A stretch of DNA of 64,000 nucleotides from Quillaja saponaria (taxonomy: Eukaryota > Streptophyta > Magnoliopsida > Fabales > Quillajaceae), in NCBI GenBank assembly GCA_029379385.1, contig CM055607.1:17422001-17486000 (forward strand), read 5' to 3'. The notes below the pieces were generated by a model that made no database searches, was not told where the DNA came from, and was given only the letters and a program-made list of their open reading frames with translations. This document shows, in pieces, positions 1 to 12,293 of this stretch (position 1 is its first letter; every line of letters begins with the position of its first letter). A program made the translations under genes and the position numbers.

Positions 1-438
1 CTTGTCAATTGTTGCTATGGCAAGGTATTCACGTGAGTGCACAATCTTGAAGCTAGGGATGAAGGGTTTGTAGTTACATTAGGGCTTAAGTCATGAGCTT
101 TTGATTTGTGTAATAGTTTAGTTCATTAATTTTTATGGTATGAAAATGGAGTGGAGCTCCTTGTGGTAGTTATGTTGTTATTGTTGTTGTGTAAACAGGT
201 GTACATGCTATATATATGATTCGACATGTTCCATTTTACAAGGAATCTATCGAAATTTTACTTAGAATACTACTCTTTTCGATAAATATATATATGTTAG
301 TTATATTTTTACAAAGTTTTCTTTTAATGTCGTTTTAAATCAATAATTGTATGCATTTCTTTTGGATTTTGAGTCAGTGTTACAGAAGGTTAGTTATCCA
401 TTCCTTCGGTCAATCATGTCTCCGTGTGGTGTGTGACA
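1..438 (+). repeat. 3' end of a long coding-free LTR-like element (third copy of the family at 36918-40447)
   Basis: This stretch matches the last ~440 bp of the element at 36918-40447 in the same orientation. Both share a 'ggagctccttg' block, a 'gaaatgaag/gaaaatgga' neighbourhood, an AT-rich stretch, the 'ggttagttatcca' / 'ggctggttatcca' block and the end 'gtgtgaca'. The rest of the copy lies upstream of the window. No coding sequence is visible. The family is described further at 36918-40447. Confidence 0.75.
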
Positions 439-1766
439 ATTTTCATCATAATAAGTAAATCTAAAAAAAAATATTAACCAAATACTAAACATATAGATTA
501 TTTGATTATAATCAAATTTAACCATATTATAATTAAATACAAACACTTATGTTGTTGTATTAGTTAAAACTTAAAGTTTTTATTTTATTTTTGTGAAAAA
601 TTAAAAGATGATTAGGACATCCCACACATTCTTGGAATGTTTGAAGAGTATTAATGCTTTAAAATAAATTTTTGCATATTTATAATGTTATTCTCTGGTT
701 TATTTCCATTTTAGTGGGAAGTTCTTTTCTTTCCGCGTGCCTAGCTTAGTAAACTTGCTATATTTAATTCTTCTTGTCCATGGATTTTTTGGATGTTTCC
801 CTGGACTTATTCTCCCAATCTATATAGTTCCTAATCATTTTCCAAGGTGGACAAAACAAAGACTTTTTTTTTCTATATATAAAAAAATAATAATAATAAT
901 TTACCTAACCAAATAATAGCATGTTAGCTTCTTTTGAGAGAATAATGACATTCTTTTCAGCATAAATTTAATTGCACAAAGCATTTTTACTCTCATGGTG
1001 ATGCTCTTATTTTGAATCTCATGTTTTTTTTCCTTCCACTAAACATCAACTCTTGTAAGTAGCAAGAGTTCTTTCATGTAAAACAAGTGCATGATTGTAG
1101 CTGAAGGATAAGTAGCTGTGAGAGAGATCGATTGTTAAGCTTCGTACAGGGCAATAATGATAGACATTAAATAGAAAGATTATTCATTAAGGAAAAATAA
1201 TGGGGGAAAATCTTTTTCTTCCATTTGAAAAGCAAATGGAAAATAGAAGGAATGATTTTGAAGAAAATCTTTTAATTCGAGTAGTATTCTCAGTTCTATA
1301 ACTTTTAAGAAAAACCAAAATTTAAAAAGATACCAAAGTTTGTTCTGATAAGACAACAATAGCTAGATAATTTAAGCAAATATAAATAACCTTTCCCATC
1401 CCAAACTTAATCTGACATAACTTGCACAAAACTGAAACCCAGAGACTAATATACCTCTTACATAATTCTCAGTTTCACAGCAGGAGAGGTAAGTTGTGCT
1501 GTAGCAAGAAAATAGATCTTTTAGCTAAAGGGAAAATGGTAAATTTCAATTAGTCAAAAGCTAACACTTCAGAAATAGTGGTTAGATTGGATTACTAAAA
1601 GTCATCATAGATGATACATGGTTAGGAAACTCACACCTACAAGCAAATATCGTAAGCACAGCATGATTTCAGTCTGAATATTTCCATACGTGGAAAAGAA
1701 ATGCCCAATTTTACATGTAGCCAAATCCCGCCCCCATCTCCCCCTCAATGTAAGATCAAATGCTCT
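439..1766. other. AT-rich intergenic stretch and 3' flank of the RopGAP gene
   Basis: No gene or RNA is recognisable. The part next to 1766 presumably holds the 3' untranslated region of the minus-strand RopGAP gene, which ends at 1767. The remainder is AT-rich with short homopolymers. Open reading frames here are short and match nothing known. Confidence 0.6.
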
Positions 1767-4700
1767 TCAACGCCAGGCTTCAAACAGCTCTGTCCTTGAA
1801 TTTATATGGCTAACCATTGCAGGTCCCCTCGTGAGAATAGTTGGCAGCTCATTGACCATTTTAGAATCCTTCCTCACATTTGAGCAACTTGATCGACTAG
1901 TTTTTCTCTTGCAAATGTCTATTTGCTCCCCTTTAAAACTGCCCTCTTGGATCCTGTTAGTCAATGAGCAAACTTGAGAGGCAACATCACAAGGACATTT
2001 GTCAACCAGTAACCGTTGTCCTCCTGGGATGATATTTTCAATCGATGTCAGGAAACTAGGAGATCCACTTTCAGTTTCACAGCCATCCTCACTAGGGTAA
2101 GTAGCGCTCTCTAAACCTGCCGGTTTCTCAGCGTCATATGCTTTCTCCTCATCGCTTTCGTTGTAAGCCTCATTATCTCCCTCCTCGACAATTAGCTGTG
2201 AAGAGCTCCGGTCCTCATCATCGCGAAAGGGCTCTAGATTTGAAACCTGAGTTGACTCTACCATAGAGTCCTCTCTTTCTCTGAGTAACTTTACAACAAG
2301 AGTCTTGAGAAAATTCATCACTTGTACAGCATACATCAAAGCCGTCAAAGGATCTTCCATCTGGAAGAATAGAAATCGAAAAGGTTGTTATTGCACCATG
2401 GATTACCATAACCTGTCACCGAGACTACATTTTTTGTGAAAAGAAAACTGACACTAGATTTACAGGAGGATGAGAAGCCAGACCAAATCACCAAATTATC
2501 CAACAAGAAAAAAGGTAACATATTCTTCCCACAGAATTTATCTGATGGAAAATGGTTTCCACCAGATCCAAAATAATTCTCGTTAGAAGTTGAACTACCA
2601 TGCCATTGCTGGGGCACAGGACATGTCCCCAGATAGCTATTTCATGTACGTTATCTCCAGAACCAGTATCTCCTCTGACACCTCTCAAACAACTTAATAT
2701 TTCCAGGGCTTTAAGAACATATTTATGAAGTAATAAAACAATGAGATCTCAAACTGAGCCACTAGGAAGAGAAGTATGCACATACAATAAAATGACAGCC
2801 CCATTACTCAAAGCTGCAGCCCAACAATGTGAAGTTGGCTTCTATCTAATCACAAAAACTAGGGGTGAGGATAGAAGTTTATCTGAAAATACATGATTTT
2901 CACTCACTTGAGTCATGTTTGGTGCAAAGACCATTGCAACATTTCGTGCATTCATCTTGTTCAAATGTTCTAGTTGAGCAACATCAGCCATAAGGTTTAT
3001 CGCCCAATCTAGCAAGGCAGCTTCAATTGGAGGAAGAAGTCTTACAAGCTGTGCACACTCCTCTTCTGACTTGGACTGCATCACCTGCTCAGACGAGAGG
3101 GAGTCCAATACACCAGTTGGGAGTTCTCTAAACCAAGCCTACAGAAGCAACAATACATAAAATTAATGCAAGATGTGAAGTTGACTCAAGTAAGTGCTTA
3201 ATTCAATTCAACAAGACTTCTAAAGTATTACAAATCTACTAAACTGAGGATCCTAAAGCCATAATAAAAATCCTTCAATGATATACAATTTTAAATTTTT
3301 TGGAAGAAAGCATATTAATATATACCTTTATAAGACCTGCCAAGCAGTGCACATCAACGCCATCTGGTATGACTCCTCTATTTAATTGTTCCCTTACATA
3401 CTCCTCCTGACTGTTTTCAGCATTAATTCTGAAGATTCCTTCCGCCTGCATGTTCAGGTTCAAAAATTCAGAGATAAAACTACATACAACAGAATATTGT
3501 ATAAAATTTGAGCTTCATAATGACTACTTAGGCACATGGTGTAAAAATTTAGATCACCTTTTGCTTCTCACCAAAAACATTCCAAAGAAAAAGAAGAGGA
3601 AGGGGGCTAAGGTACTTCGTTTTATACCTGCAGACCTCCTTGTGCATATAAATGCTTTTGCATTAATAAGAGTATCACAGGAACACTATTTCCTCTGGCA
3701 TCAAAAGAAAGCTGCATAGATTCCGTTGAGACCCCAAAAACAGTTGTACTGCAGACATAAAAGAACTGACGTCAACACTCAACAGTGTCATACAAGCCTA
3801 GAAAATGTCCATTTAGTCAAGTCACATGAGTTAAGGTACAGAAATAGATCACTAAAATGCCTTTAAAGCAGGTCCTCAAATGTCTGAAGAGAGGAAATAG
3901 ATAGACAAATTATGATCTAATTGCTTTCCACATGTACATATATCAACAAGGAAAAAATACACAATGCAGAACACAATGGGAAAGCAGCATACATGAAGTA
4001 CAAAAAAGGGTCATTTACCTTTGGAAAAACCTTCGTACCCAATCTACAATGAACTCCACTAATATAATTGAAGTGCAAAGAAAGGGTCACAAAACAGTAT
4101 ATCCATCCATTTGTTCTGTCAATTAGTGCCTCAAGGAGGAAAGGATGAAAGTGGATGGGGAGATACCACCCACTCTTCTAATTTAAGTATGAAAAAGAAG
4201 AATAGAAGAAAGGAACATTGTTTTTATGTCATGCTGAAGAACACCCAATATCTATCAAACTGATATAGTAAGGGTTAAGACATAGGAGACATAGTTTTTA
4301 AAGTTTACGGGGATTGCATGAACTGAGTCAAAATCTCAACTGGGAAATACCAAAGTTATATGTTGAACAGTAGAAGATTCCATATAGGCGTATACTGAAC
4401 CTATAACTATAGCCTCTATATAAGCAACACAAAACTAAATCTAGCAAAATCATTAGAAAGCAAAGAAGAACAGTAGAGGCCCAGTTGCCAATCAAACATG
4501 ATCAAGATGTTAAACGGCGGCCTAATTGATTAGAACAACTGCACATGGTGTATGGTGCTGGCAACAATCCAACTTCAATGTGTTATGTAAACAAGAACAC
4601 AATTTTTAGAAGATGGCAGTAGATCTGATATAGTTTGAAATGTGGATTTTAGAAGTGGTCAGCATATCTCGGACATTTAATGAGTTCTGCCAATGTTTTT

Positions 4701-5676
4701 CTCAAAGTTAATCCATTATGCTGACACAGTGCTACAATCCCATGATTGCATCAAATATCATAAATTATTTGAATGTACTAGGCGAACAGTTGATTAATTG
4801 TGATACAGGAAATGAGTAAAGCTATTGAACCATTGGCTTCCAAGGAATGAGACCAGTCCCATTTCTAATTCATGTGTGGCAAACCACAAAATACTGTTTC
4901 AATCCAACATATTTGTCCCACCTCAGAGATACTACAATTGACAAGGAACACATCCCTTTGGTAAATTGAAACCCAGAAGACGGTTTTTCAAGGAATTGAA
5001 CAAAACACAGTCAGCAACTGAATGATTTAAAAAAAAAAAAAAAAAAATCTGAAGGGGATGATGTTTTGATTATAAATAATAAAAGGTCTAAGTCAAATTC
5101 AAAAAGACAAAAGCATGCGACTACATAGCAAAATGTAGAATGGCAAACAATTAATATAAACAAAGGAAAAAGTTAAAGTCACTTTCTATGAGAACATAAT
5201 TTTCAAACTGACATATTCAACAATTGCTTATGAACTGACCTGGCGCTGGGAGCCCTCCTCGGAACATCAGGCTCGAATTCAACAGGCAATCCAAGAAACC
5301 CATTGAAGCGATCAAAGGTAACATGAGCTACGTGTCTTGCATTGGAAGGCCACCCAATCTCCATGGAAGAAAGCTCTTCTCCTCCAGTGCTACAACCCAT
5401 CGAAGACTTCCTAAAAGCCGTAATCAAGAATGCCCATAGAGACAGCTGATCTCCCTCTCTGTCCCTTTCTTTCCTTTTCCTGTCTCCTACTCCTTCTCCC
5501 TCTCTCTCTTCCTCAAACCCTTCTGAACTCGAATGGTCCTCAACCTCCACCCCTATTGTGAGACTGTTATTAAGGACATCTGGGTGTGAGGCATCATTGG
5601 ATGTGGGTGGCGCACATGGTGAAGAAGAGCTTGAGGTTGAAGAAAAATAAGATGGGGATTGAAGTACTTCTGTCAT
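1767..5676 (-). CDS. ROP GTPase-activating protein (CRIB + RhoGAP), five exons, 500 aa
   Basis: Stimulates GTP hydrolysis on ROP (plant Rho) GTPases at the plasma membrane, switching off polarity and signalling outputs. Coding exons by GT-AG sites are 5676-5240, 3748-3628, 3445-3326, 3138-2908 and 2360-1767; all phases join and give 500 residues, close to known plant RopGAPs. Exon 1 has a Ser-rich start, an acidic/charged stretch and a CRIB motif at about residues 105-131 (I-G-W-P, then H..H and G-L-P), which in this family binds active ROP. Exons 2-4 make the RhoGAP domain. The arginine finger is Arg192 in 'GIFRINAE', and the conserved 'NARNVAMVFAPNMTQ' ends exon 4. Exon 5 continues 'DPLTALMYAVQVMNFLKTL' into an acidic, Ser-rich tail. 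The start is the first in-frame ATG of the long exon 1. Intron 1 is about 1.5 kb. No lesion is seen. Domain assignment is firm; the paralogue number is not assigned. Confidence 0.95.
3749..5239 (-). other. Intron 1 of the RopGAP gene
   Basis: A 1.49-kb intron between the CRIB exon and the first RhoGAP exon. It has donor GTCAGT after 5240 and acceptor CTGCAG before 3748. It contains a poly-A run at about 5028-5047 (plus strand). No snoRNA, ORF or transposon end was recognised inside. Confidence 0.8.
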
Positions 5677-8506
5677 ATTTAAGAAAAAATTTGCAGGAAG
5701 CCTGTACTTTTTGTATATTTAATCAAAGAAACTTTTGTTCATTGGAAACCAAAGAATTGAACATGAATGTAGACTAGAGTTTGATTCAAGAAAAGGGTTT
5801 TGGAGGATTGAGACGTGACAATCAGCACTGTATTTTTAACTTCAATTTTTCAGTGTATTCACTGGCTGGCTGACCATGGAGGTTTGGGAGAGAAATGGGG
5901 TCCAGATTCTTGTATGCAACAGAGAAAAAGAGTGGTGGGTAGGGAATGAGAACGAAAATGAGATAGACAAACTAGTTTATGGAAGGGAGAATTACTTTCT
6001 ACATTAGGGGTGTTAGGTGATCCTTACACCACAATTGAAGCCAACCTATAATGCTATATGCCATTATTATTATTATATGACCCACTGCGTAAGCCGTAGA
6101 TTGATGAGTTTATTATTATTATTATTTTTTTTTTTTCATTTCAGAGCGTTGAACCTAGAATTAAGTTTTGGGTTGATTAATAATTGATGCATCAAAATAA
6201 AGAGTGTTTTGGAACGTTTAAAAAATATAGTGTTTAATTTATTGTAAATAAAGTATATATATTTTATGTTTGGAACAAATAAAATGGTATAGATTTTAAA
6301 TAGCATTCATTTGAAATTCATATAAATTTTTATTTTGTGAAATTTATTTGAGACGAGTTATTATTTTATTTTTAATATTATAATATTTTTTATTTAGTTA
6401 AATAGATGAATAGCTATCACCACTTTTAACCAATTACAAGTTTTTCCTTTTAACTTGTTTTTTATTTATTAAACAATAATTAATTTCTTCAATTTTTTTT
6501 TTTGAACAATCCTAGTTTTAATTAAAAATTTTGAGAGTAATAACAAAAAAATAATTAAATTAAAATAAATTCTTCATTTATTCCAAATAAGAGAATTATA
6601 TTGAATTCCATAAATATAAATTTCATTTCAAATAAAAAATTTCATTTAAAATGAAATGAATTTTATTTTTTATCTTATTTCAAATACACAGTTAGTGAAA
6701 TCACACAAAAATAAATCAATAAATTTAGTAGACTAATTTGGACAATTAATCAAAATTTGATATCCAAATTGTATACTTTATCCTGTAGAAAGAAGAAATA
6801 GGAATAGGATATGAGGGTAAACAGGGCTTCAAAATATATGTCATTGTTTATGTTGTTTTTCTATTGTAGTAGATAGAAAACCCTCCCAATTATCATTATT
6901 ATTTTCAGAAAGAAGCAAACAGATGACTGTTCCATTATTTATTATAATCCACTTGGTGCATGTATATCTTAAGAAATCAACTAGAATAACAGAAACATTA
7001 CTTTTAAACAACACATTATCTGGAGTAATGTCACCAAACACGTGCTAATAGTCAATGCAACTGGAAACCACAAAACATAGATTCTTTCCTGGTGGGGTTA
7101 GATGGGTTAGCCATCACAAGTTCCCAACCCTCTCTGATAATCCACCGGGGAATATGGTTACTTGAATACAAAAAGCAAGGGGACCATTAAGCAAGAATTA
7201 CAACGGTGCTTTGCTGCAGCTTTGGAAAAAGTTTGTAGTTGTGCCGGAATACAGAGAACAATAAAAAGAAAAGAAAGATGAAAGTCCAGCAGAGAAGAGA
7301 GCTGTTGCACTATATTATATACATATGGACACAGATAAAACTTTGGAGATTACAACCGTTGGGACTACTCAATGTCCCTATACATTTCAAGTTCAAATTC
7401 AAGCGCCTAGGCTAAATTCATCTTTTTATTGATTCCACCAAGATACTGTGCTCTATTCTTACGGTGCCCCTCAAAAAGAAAAGAAAGATCAGAACCAACA
7501 ATGCAAGCATTTGATATAAGAAGTATACATTTCAACAAGTATGAGGGAATTAACATGCAAATGTAGGATGGTAATCTTCAACTTGAAATATCAATTTGGA
7601 GGTCGGGGTAGAAAATTTTATGGAAAAGTTAAAAGTTGCATTTTATATAGCCTAACTCTCATTGGATTTCCACGAACGAAAAAAAAGGGTAAGCTACATT
7701 CTACAAAAATGCAAAGCATAAAACGACGCAGGAAAGCCATTCTCCAAGTTAAAATGATTGAATATGCAGTAAAAAACACTTCACCTTTGACAATGAACCT
7801 TAATAAGCCAGAAAAAATCATGAATGTGTAGTTGTCCTAGCAAAACTAACTTCTGCCATATATTGCATACTTCTGAAATAACTTCTATTTAAAAGAAAAG
7901 CACCAACGACACTAGTTCAATTGTTCAAATATTAGGCCGAGAAATGGTGGCTTCTAACCAAATTCTTAAGCAAGTTCTATTAAATTCACCAATGTTAACC
8001 TCAAAACAGTCAAAAAGGTCCCAACACTCCTGACTTACTGAGAAAAATTAAGCAAATATGCAATGCACATCACCAAAATTTCCTTTGATTCCCCTAGAGT
8101 ACCATACCCTTGGAGGAATAGACAAAAATGGAATGTATATCTGATGTACCCAAATACCAACTCAAACGTAGGTCTTCATACCCACCTTCAACACAGTCGC
8201 GCAATAAAAAGTTAAAGGAAGTAGAAAAGTGACAAAATATATGTCTAAACACAATCTATTATGTCAGTTGCATTTGATTTTTCTACAAAAGTAAAGGTAA
8301 GATCAACCAACTAAAGAGGATATATAAACATCAAGTTAGCTAAGTCAAGCAATGAAGTATCAAGTCCACCCAGCGAAGGCTATCCAAAAATAATGGCTAA
8401 CACAATCATCTCAAGATCTGATTACACATTACATCCATTTCATACTAGCAGCTATGTCTTTCAAATACAAACCATAATAAAACCTCAACCATGCCAACAA
8501 GCAAAG
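5677..8506. other. Intergenic region between RopGAP (5' side) and SmG (3' side)
   Basis: Contains the RopGAP promoter and 5' UTR next to 5677 and the SmG 3' UTR next to 8506. Positions about 6180-6760 are extremely AT-rich. No conserved coding frame or structured RNA was seen; the 60-96-residue frames here are low-complexity or overlap on both strands. Confidence 0.6.
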
Positions 8507-10507
8507 TCACTGTAGTTTATTGACCGGCTCAAGAGCCTCAACAGTTACCACACTGTTTCCTCTGATCACCTACAACAATAGAGAAAAATAAATTAAGGAA
8601 TATACATAGTATTACACCCGATTAGCACATCATAATTTCAGAAACTAAAACAGACAGCAAAGAAAACTAACTTACCACCATTCCTATGTCAGTTTTCTCA
8701 TTTCCATTTACTTCCAGAGTGTTGTCAACAACTAGATTCATAAACTGGTCAAACCCACGAAGTGTTCCAACAACCATACGATTTGCATTGAGCTTGACTG
8801 CAACAAAAAAACCATAAATTTCAGCATTTAAATCAATTAGAAGATTTGTCACTACATTTTTTCCCTATTCCTCTCGAGAAAGTTGCAGACCAAAAACCAT
8901 AAGTTTCAGTATTTAAATCAATTAGACAATTCAAGTTGGCAAGCCAAAAAAGATTAGAAATACCAAAAAATGCATGGGAAGGTGGTGAAGAAAGAAATGA
9001 ATATAAAAGGTTTTAGAAGAGAAGCTCGTCATGGAGGAAAATAATTCATATGGATGATACCAACAGGTGAGGACCCATGTAGCAGACCCTAATGATTTGG
9101 GTAAGGCTTGTTTTTGCAATTGTTGTCTCTCAGGTAATTCTTACAAAAAGTATATTATAAAGATATAAAAGTGTTACTAAAGAGCGCCTCGGGCTCAAAA
9201 AGCTAGAGGCTACAACCTTCTTGCCACTGTACCTCTCGGACCAGGCTCATTCACTTAGGCGATGGCTAGGCCCTTCAGGAGCACGCCTAGACCCTAGTGC
9301 CAAGCCCCCTCAGGTGCACCTAGGCCCCTAGTATATTACTTGCTGGACCTCTTAGGAATTTAGAAAATATAACACTAATTTTGTTGTTTTTGGCTTAGAG
9401 CTAGTTTTTACTTGCTGGACTAAGTGAAGTACTTATTGTACCTCTTGCCTTTAGCTAGAATTTTTTGTTCTTACATTCTAATTTCTAGAATTCTTGCCTG
9501 TAGCTATTTTTTTATAGCTATATTTATACTCTTTCATAACATATCAATGCTGATTTTTGCTTGCTGGAAGCCTAGAATTCTTGCCTGTAGCAAATTCATA
9601 TGTTTTCATTAGCAGGGCACCTAGATTTTCTTAAGTGCGCTCATACACTTGGCGCCTTGACCCAACACTCCCTAGCAACTACTACATAGACACAAACAAA
9701 CACAAAAGCACCAGGTATGACAGGCAACAAAAACATAACTACAGAACATGACCCAACAAAAGATTTTCAGTGAATAAGAAATTGGCAATGCTAATTAAAA
9801 CTATAAAGCCTTCACATTAAAAAAGAAAAAAAAGAAAGAAAGAAAATTACTTTAAAACTTGATTCTTTGAAAATGCATAATGGCATGTAATTTGAAAAAA
9901 ACTATATAGATGATAAGCAGTTATAACGCTAACCAACTTCTCAAAAGAAATAAAAATAGATGAATAACTCTCCAAACAGAATCAACCAACAATATCATAA
10001 CTATCTCCCGCCCCTGAACACCCCACCCGAAAAAATAGCGAATTTGTAATGTCTAGTGAAGTAATGACACCGATAATAGAGTAAATTTTATTGATATAAA
10101 TGCGTATATAAAGAGATATACATAAGCTGACCAACCAATATGCCTCATAATAGTTACAAATTCAGTAACGAAAAACTAACAATAAAAAATAAACACTTGA
10201 ACCAACTCCAGATTACAGTATGAATTTTCAAAATAAACTTCTTCAGCAACCATACAGGATGCAATATCAGCAGCAGTTGGGGAATTAAAAAAAAAAAACT
10301 CCATCAAAAAAGGAAGTACTTACTTTGAAGCTTTTTATCCATGTATCTGTTAAAGAAAAACAAAAAAAAAAAAAACCAGAATAAAAAACAAGAAGTAATA
10401 AAACAATGAAAATCACAGCAAGAAGCAAGAAAACCCCAACAGAATTTAGAATCCAGTGAGAGATGCACTTACTTCTTCAGATCCGGTGGCTGTCCCGACC
10501 TGCTCAT
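8507..10507 (-). CDS. Small nuclear ribonucleoprotein G (SmG), four exons, 80 aa
   Basis: Core Sm-ring protein of the U1, U2, U4 and U5 snRNPs, acting in pre-mRNA splicing in the nucleus. Coding exons are 10507-10473 (MSRSGQPPDLKK), 10346-10324 (a 23-nt micro-exon, YMDKKLQ), 8797-8676 and 8569-8507. Every junction is GT-AG and the phases join to 80 residues, the normal SmG length. The Sm1 motif ('LNANRMVVGTLRGFDQFMN') and Sm2 motif ('IGMVVIRGNSVVTVEAL') are intact; the Sm2 motif is split by intron 3 after Val. The start ATG matches the conserved 'MSRSG' N terminus of the family. Introns are about 126 bp, 1526 bp and 106 bp. A telo-box lies 73 bp upstream of the start. The gene is too fragmented for simple ORF finding, but identity is clear from the near-complete conservation of SmG. 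Confidence 0.96.
8798..10323 (-). other. Large intron 2 of the SmG gene
   Basis: This 1.5-kb intron separates the 23-nt micro-exon from the main Sm exon. It is mostly AT-rich and holds a GC-richer insert at about 9175-9675 that looks like a dispersed repeat (annotated separately). Confidence 0.85.
9175..9675. repeat. GCGCC-rich dispersed repeat-like insert inside SmG intron 2
   Basis: One end reads 'gagcgcctcgggctcaaaaa' and continues with several 'aggc' / 'gcgcctag' words. The other end reads 'tgcgctcatacacttggcgcc', giving a loose inverted relation between the ends. In between, 'agaattcttgcctgtagc' occurs twice and 'acttgctgga' several times. Base composition differs sharply from the surrounding AT-rich intron. 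The element family was not identified and the borders are approximate. Confidence 0.45.
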
Positions 10508-10579
10508 AGTGAAGAATGTAGCTGAGAAATAGCGAAACCAGAGAAGGGTTTTGGATAGAACAAACTTCCGGTGCAGCCA

Positions 10580-10588
10580 AAACCCTAA
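10580..10588 (+). promoter_or_regulatory. Telo-box (AAACCCTAA) upstream of SmG
   Basis: AAACCCTAA lies 73 bp before the SmG ATG. Telo-boxes are common in the proximal promoters or 5' UTRs of plant genes for ribosomal and RNA-processing proteins, which fits SmG. Function is inferred, not shown. Confidence 0.5.
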
Positions 10589-10690
10589 TGTTTGGAGACG
10601 AAGAAAAATTTGGTTTATTAATAATAATAAAGTAAAAAATAAAAAACTAGATGTATGCCGAAAAATCAAAAAAGGAAAAAAAAAGGTAAA

Positions 10691-10697
10691 CAAAATG
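10691..10697 (-). terminator. Pol III terminator of the tRNA-Pro gene
   Basis: On the minus strand a TTTT run begins three bases after the discriminator base of the tRNA, and a longer T run follows some ten bases later. This is the expected RNA polymerase III stop signal. Confidence 0.7.
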
Positions 10698-10769
10698 GGG
10701 GTGTTGCGAGAATCGAACTCGCGACCTCTCGCACCCGAAGCGAGAATCATACCACTAGACCAAACACCC
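10698..10769 (-). tRNA. tRNA-Pro (anticodon CGG), no intron, 72 nt
   Basis: The minus strand folds as a full cloverleaf. Acceptor GGGTGTT pairs with AACACCC and the discriminator is C. The D arm holds the A box 'TGGTCTAGTGG'. The anticodon stem CTCGC/GCGAG encloses the 7-nt loop TTCGGGT, placing CGG at positions 34-36. The T arm contains the B box 'GAGTTCGATTC'. There is no intron, and CCA is not encoded, as usual in nuclear genes. It decodes CCG proline codons. It lies on the same strand as SmG and ends about 190 bp upstream of the SmG start codon. Confidence 0.95.
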
Positions 10770-10774
10770 TATTA

Positions 10775-10783
10775 TTAGGGTTT
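10775..10783 (-). promoter_or_regulatory. Second telo-box next to the tRNA-Pro gene
   Basis: AAACCCTAA on the minus strand, six bases beyond the tRNA 5' end and about 270 bp upstream of the SmG ATG. It may belong to either gene. The match is exact; a function is inference. Confidence 0.35.
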
Positions 10784-11849
10784 TTACTAATATATTTTAT
10801 TAGTAATATTTTTCAAAGGTTTTTTAACAAATGTTTGGGGATAAACGGTCTTACAAGTGGAAGTACTTTTGACACTATCCTGATTCAAGAACAATATTAT
10901 TAATGAAATTGATAATAAAAAATAATTCGATGATCAATTGAGATTTTGCATGTATAATTATATAGAGACCTTTTACTTGATAATCATTACTGAAAAAATA
11001 AATAAAATATCATTGCCCATAAACGTTGACCTTACTGTATTTGATGGTAAAAGTAAACAAATCACTAGAAAATTAAACACCCTGCTTTTAGAAAGTGGTA
11101 TGGAGTATGGACACTTCACTCAGAATTTTCAAATTCAATATTTTCTTGTTTTACTTTTCATGAAAGTGACTACCACTGCAATAACAAACAGAAGCCATTG
11201 ACTAAATATGCATCAATCTTTAAGAAATCAATAATATTAATTTTAATAATTACTTCTTGATAATATTATATATATAGACATCATGTTATTATATCATATC
11301 GTAATAATTAATCAATATATATTATTCTTCGATTTTAACACATTTAATAGTTACACGATAAACAATTCTAGTTATGAACTCAATTTTTTACAATTTTCAA
11401 AGTGTTTTGAACACAATCTGATTTGTCTATAGCACCTTTTGTAATAAGTGCTAATACCAGATAGGAATATATAGTTTCTACTACATACTACCTATCTTCT
11501 AGTTGTGTGTAAGGTCGTTTTGCTTCCATTCTTTCATCCTCACACGTTGTGGGTCTTCTAGTAGGTGTTTGACTATTTTATGTTGTGGGTTCTGAGTATT
11601 TTCCTTACTAAATAAATTGATAAAATGTAGCTTCACACTGACTTATTTCTTATTCCCACCATAACTACTTGGTGGTGAAAAACTTCTTATTTCCATGATT
11701 AGCGAAAGGATTATACCAAACCAGTTTTAGTTATTAGGGGACTAACTGAAATCACACTTCACTAGGATAGCTAATTAATTATAAGATGAAGAAGTGGTTG
11801 TTTGTATAATAAGAGATAGAGAGATTCTTGCATATTACTTATTATTTGG

Positions 11850-12111
11850 CTATATCATATTGCAGTTTAATATTTAAATTAAATTTGGTGAAAATATAAG
11901 ATGTCATGCAAGTTATAAGATGTAATATTTATTAATGACGTGACTAGAATTCACATTGGTAATCAATAAGATAAAATTGACTATATCATATTGTAATTTA
12001 GCATCATTTGAATCTAATTTGATAAAAATTTAAAATATAATGTAAGTTATAAGATGTAATATTTATTAACGACATAATTAGAACTCACGTTGATAATTAG
12101 TGACCATAAAA
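11850..12111. repeat. Two-copy tandem repeat, period about 131 bp
   Basis: The block 'ctatatcatattg.a.tttA...' followed by 'agttataagatgtaatattt', 'attaa.gac' and 'a.aattcac.ttg.taat' occurs twice, from about 11850 and again from about 11981. The copies differ by scattered substitutions, so the duplication is not recent. No coding potential. Confidence 0.75.
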
Positions 12112-12287
12112 AAATTTCATAAGACTGAATTTACAAACACAAAAAAACGATGCAAGGCAGTGGAGCACTTAGATTGTCTACACTAGTGAGGCCATTCCAT
12201 CATTTTTAATGGATCTCAGGTCATTTAGATGTCAGTGATAGCACAATTTAAGCCTTTCTCAAACACTTAATTTGCGCCCCATTTGCT

Positions 12288-12293
12288 TGTCTC
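12288..12293 (+). promoter_or_regulatory. Auxin response element core TGTCTC upstream of the SAUR gene
   Basis: A perfect TGTCTC lies about 445 bp before the SAUR ATG. ARF transcription factors bind this hexamer and SAUR promoters often carry it. A hexamer is expected by chance at this spacing, so the link is inferential. Confidence 0.35.

Noticed and set aside
6180..6760. Possible MITE with inverted AT-rich words
   Set aside because: Short 'atttcatttcaaat' palindromes occur, but no consistent terminal repeat or target duplication could be defined.
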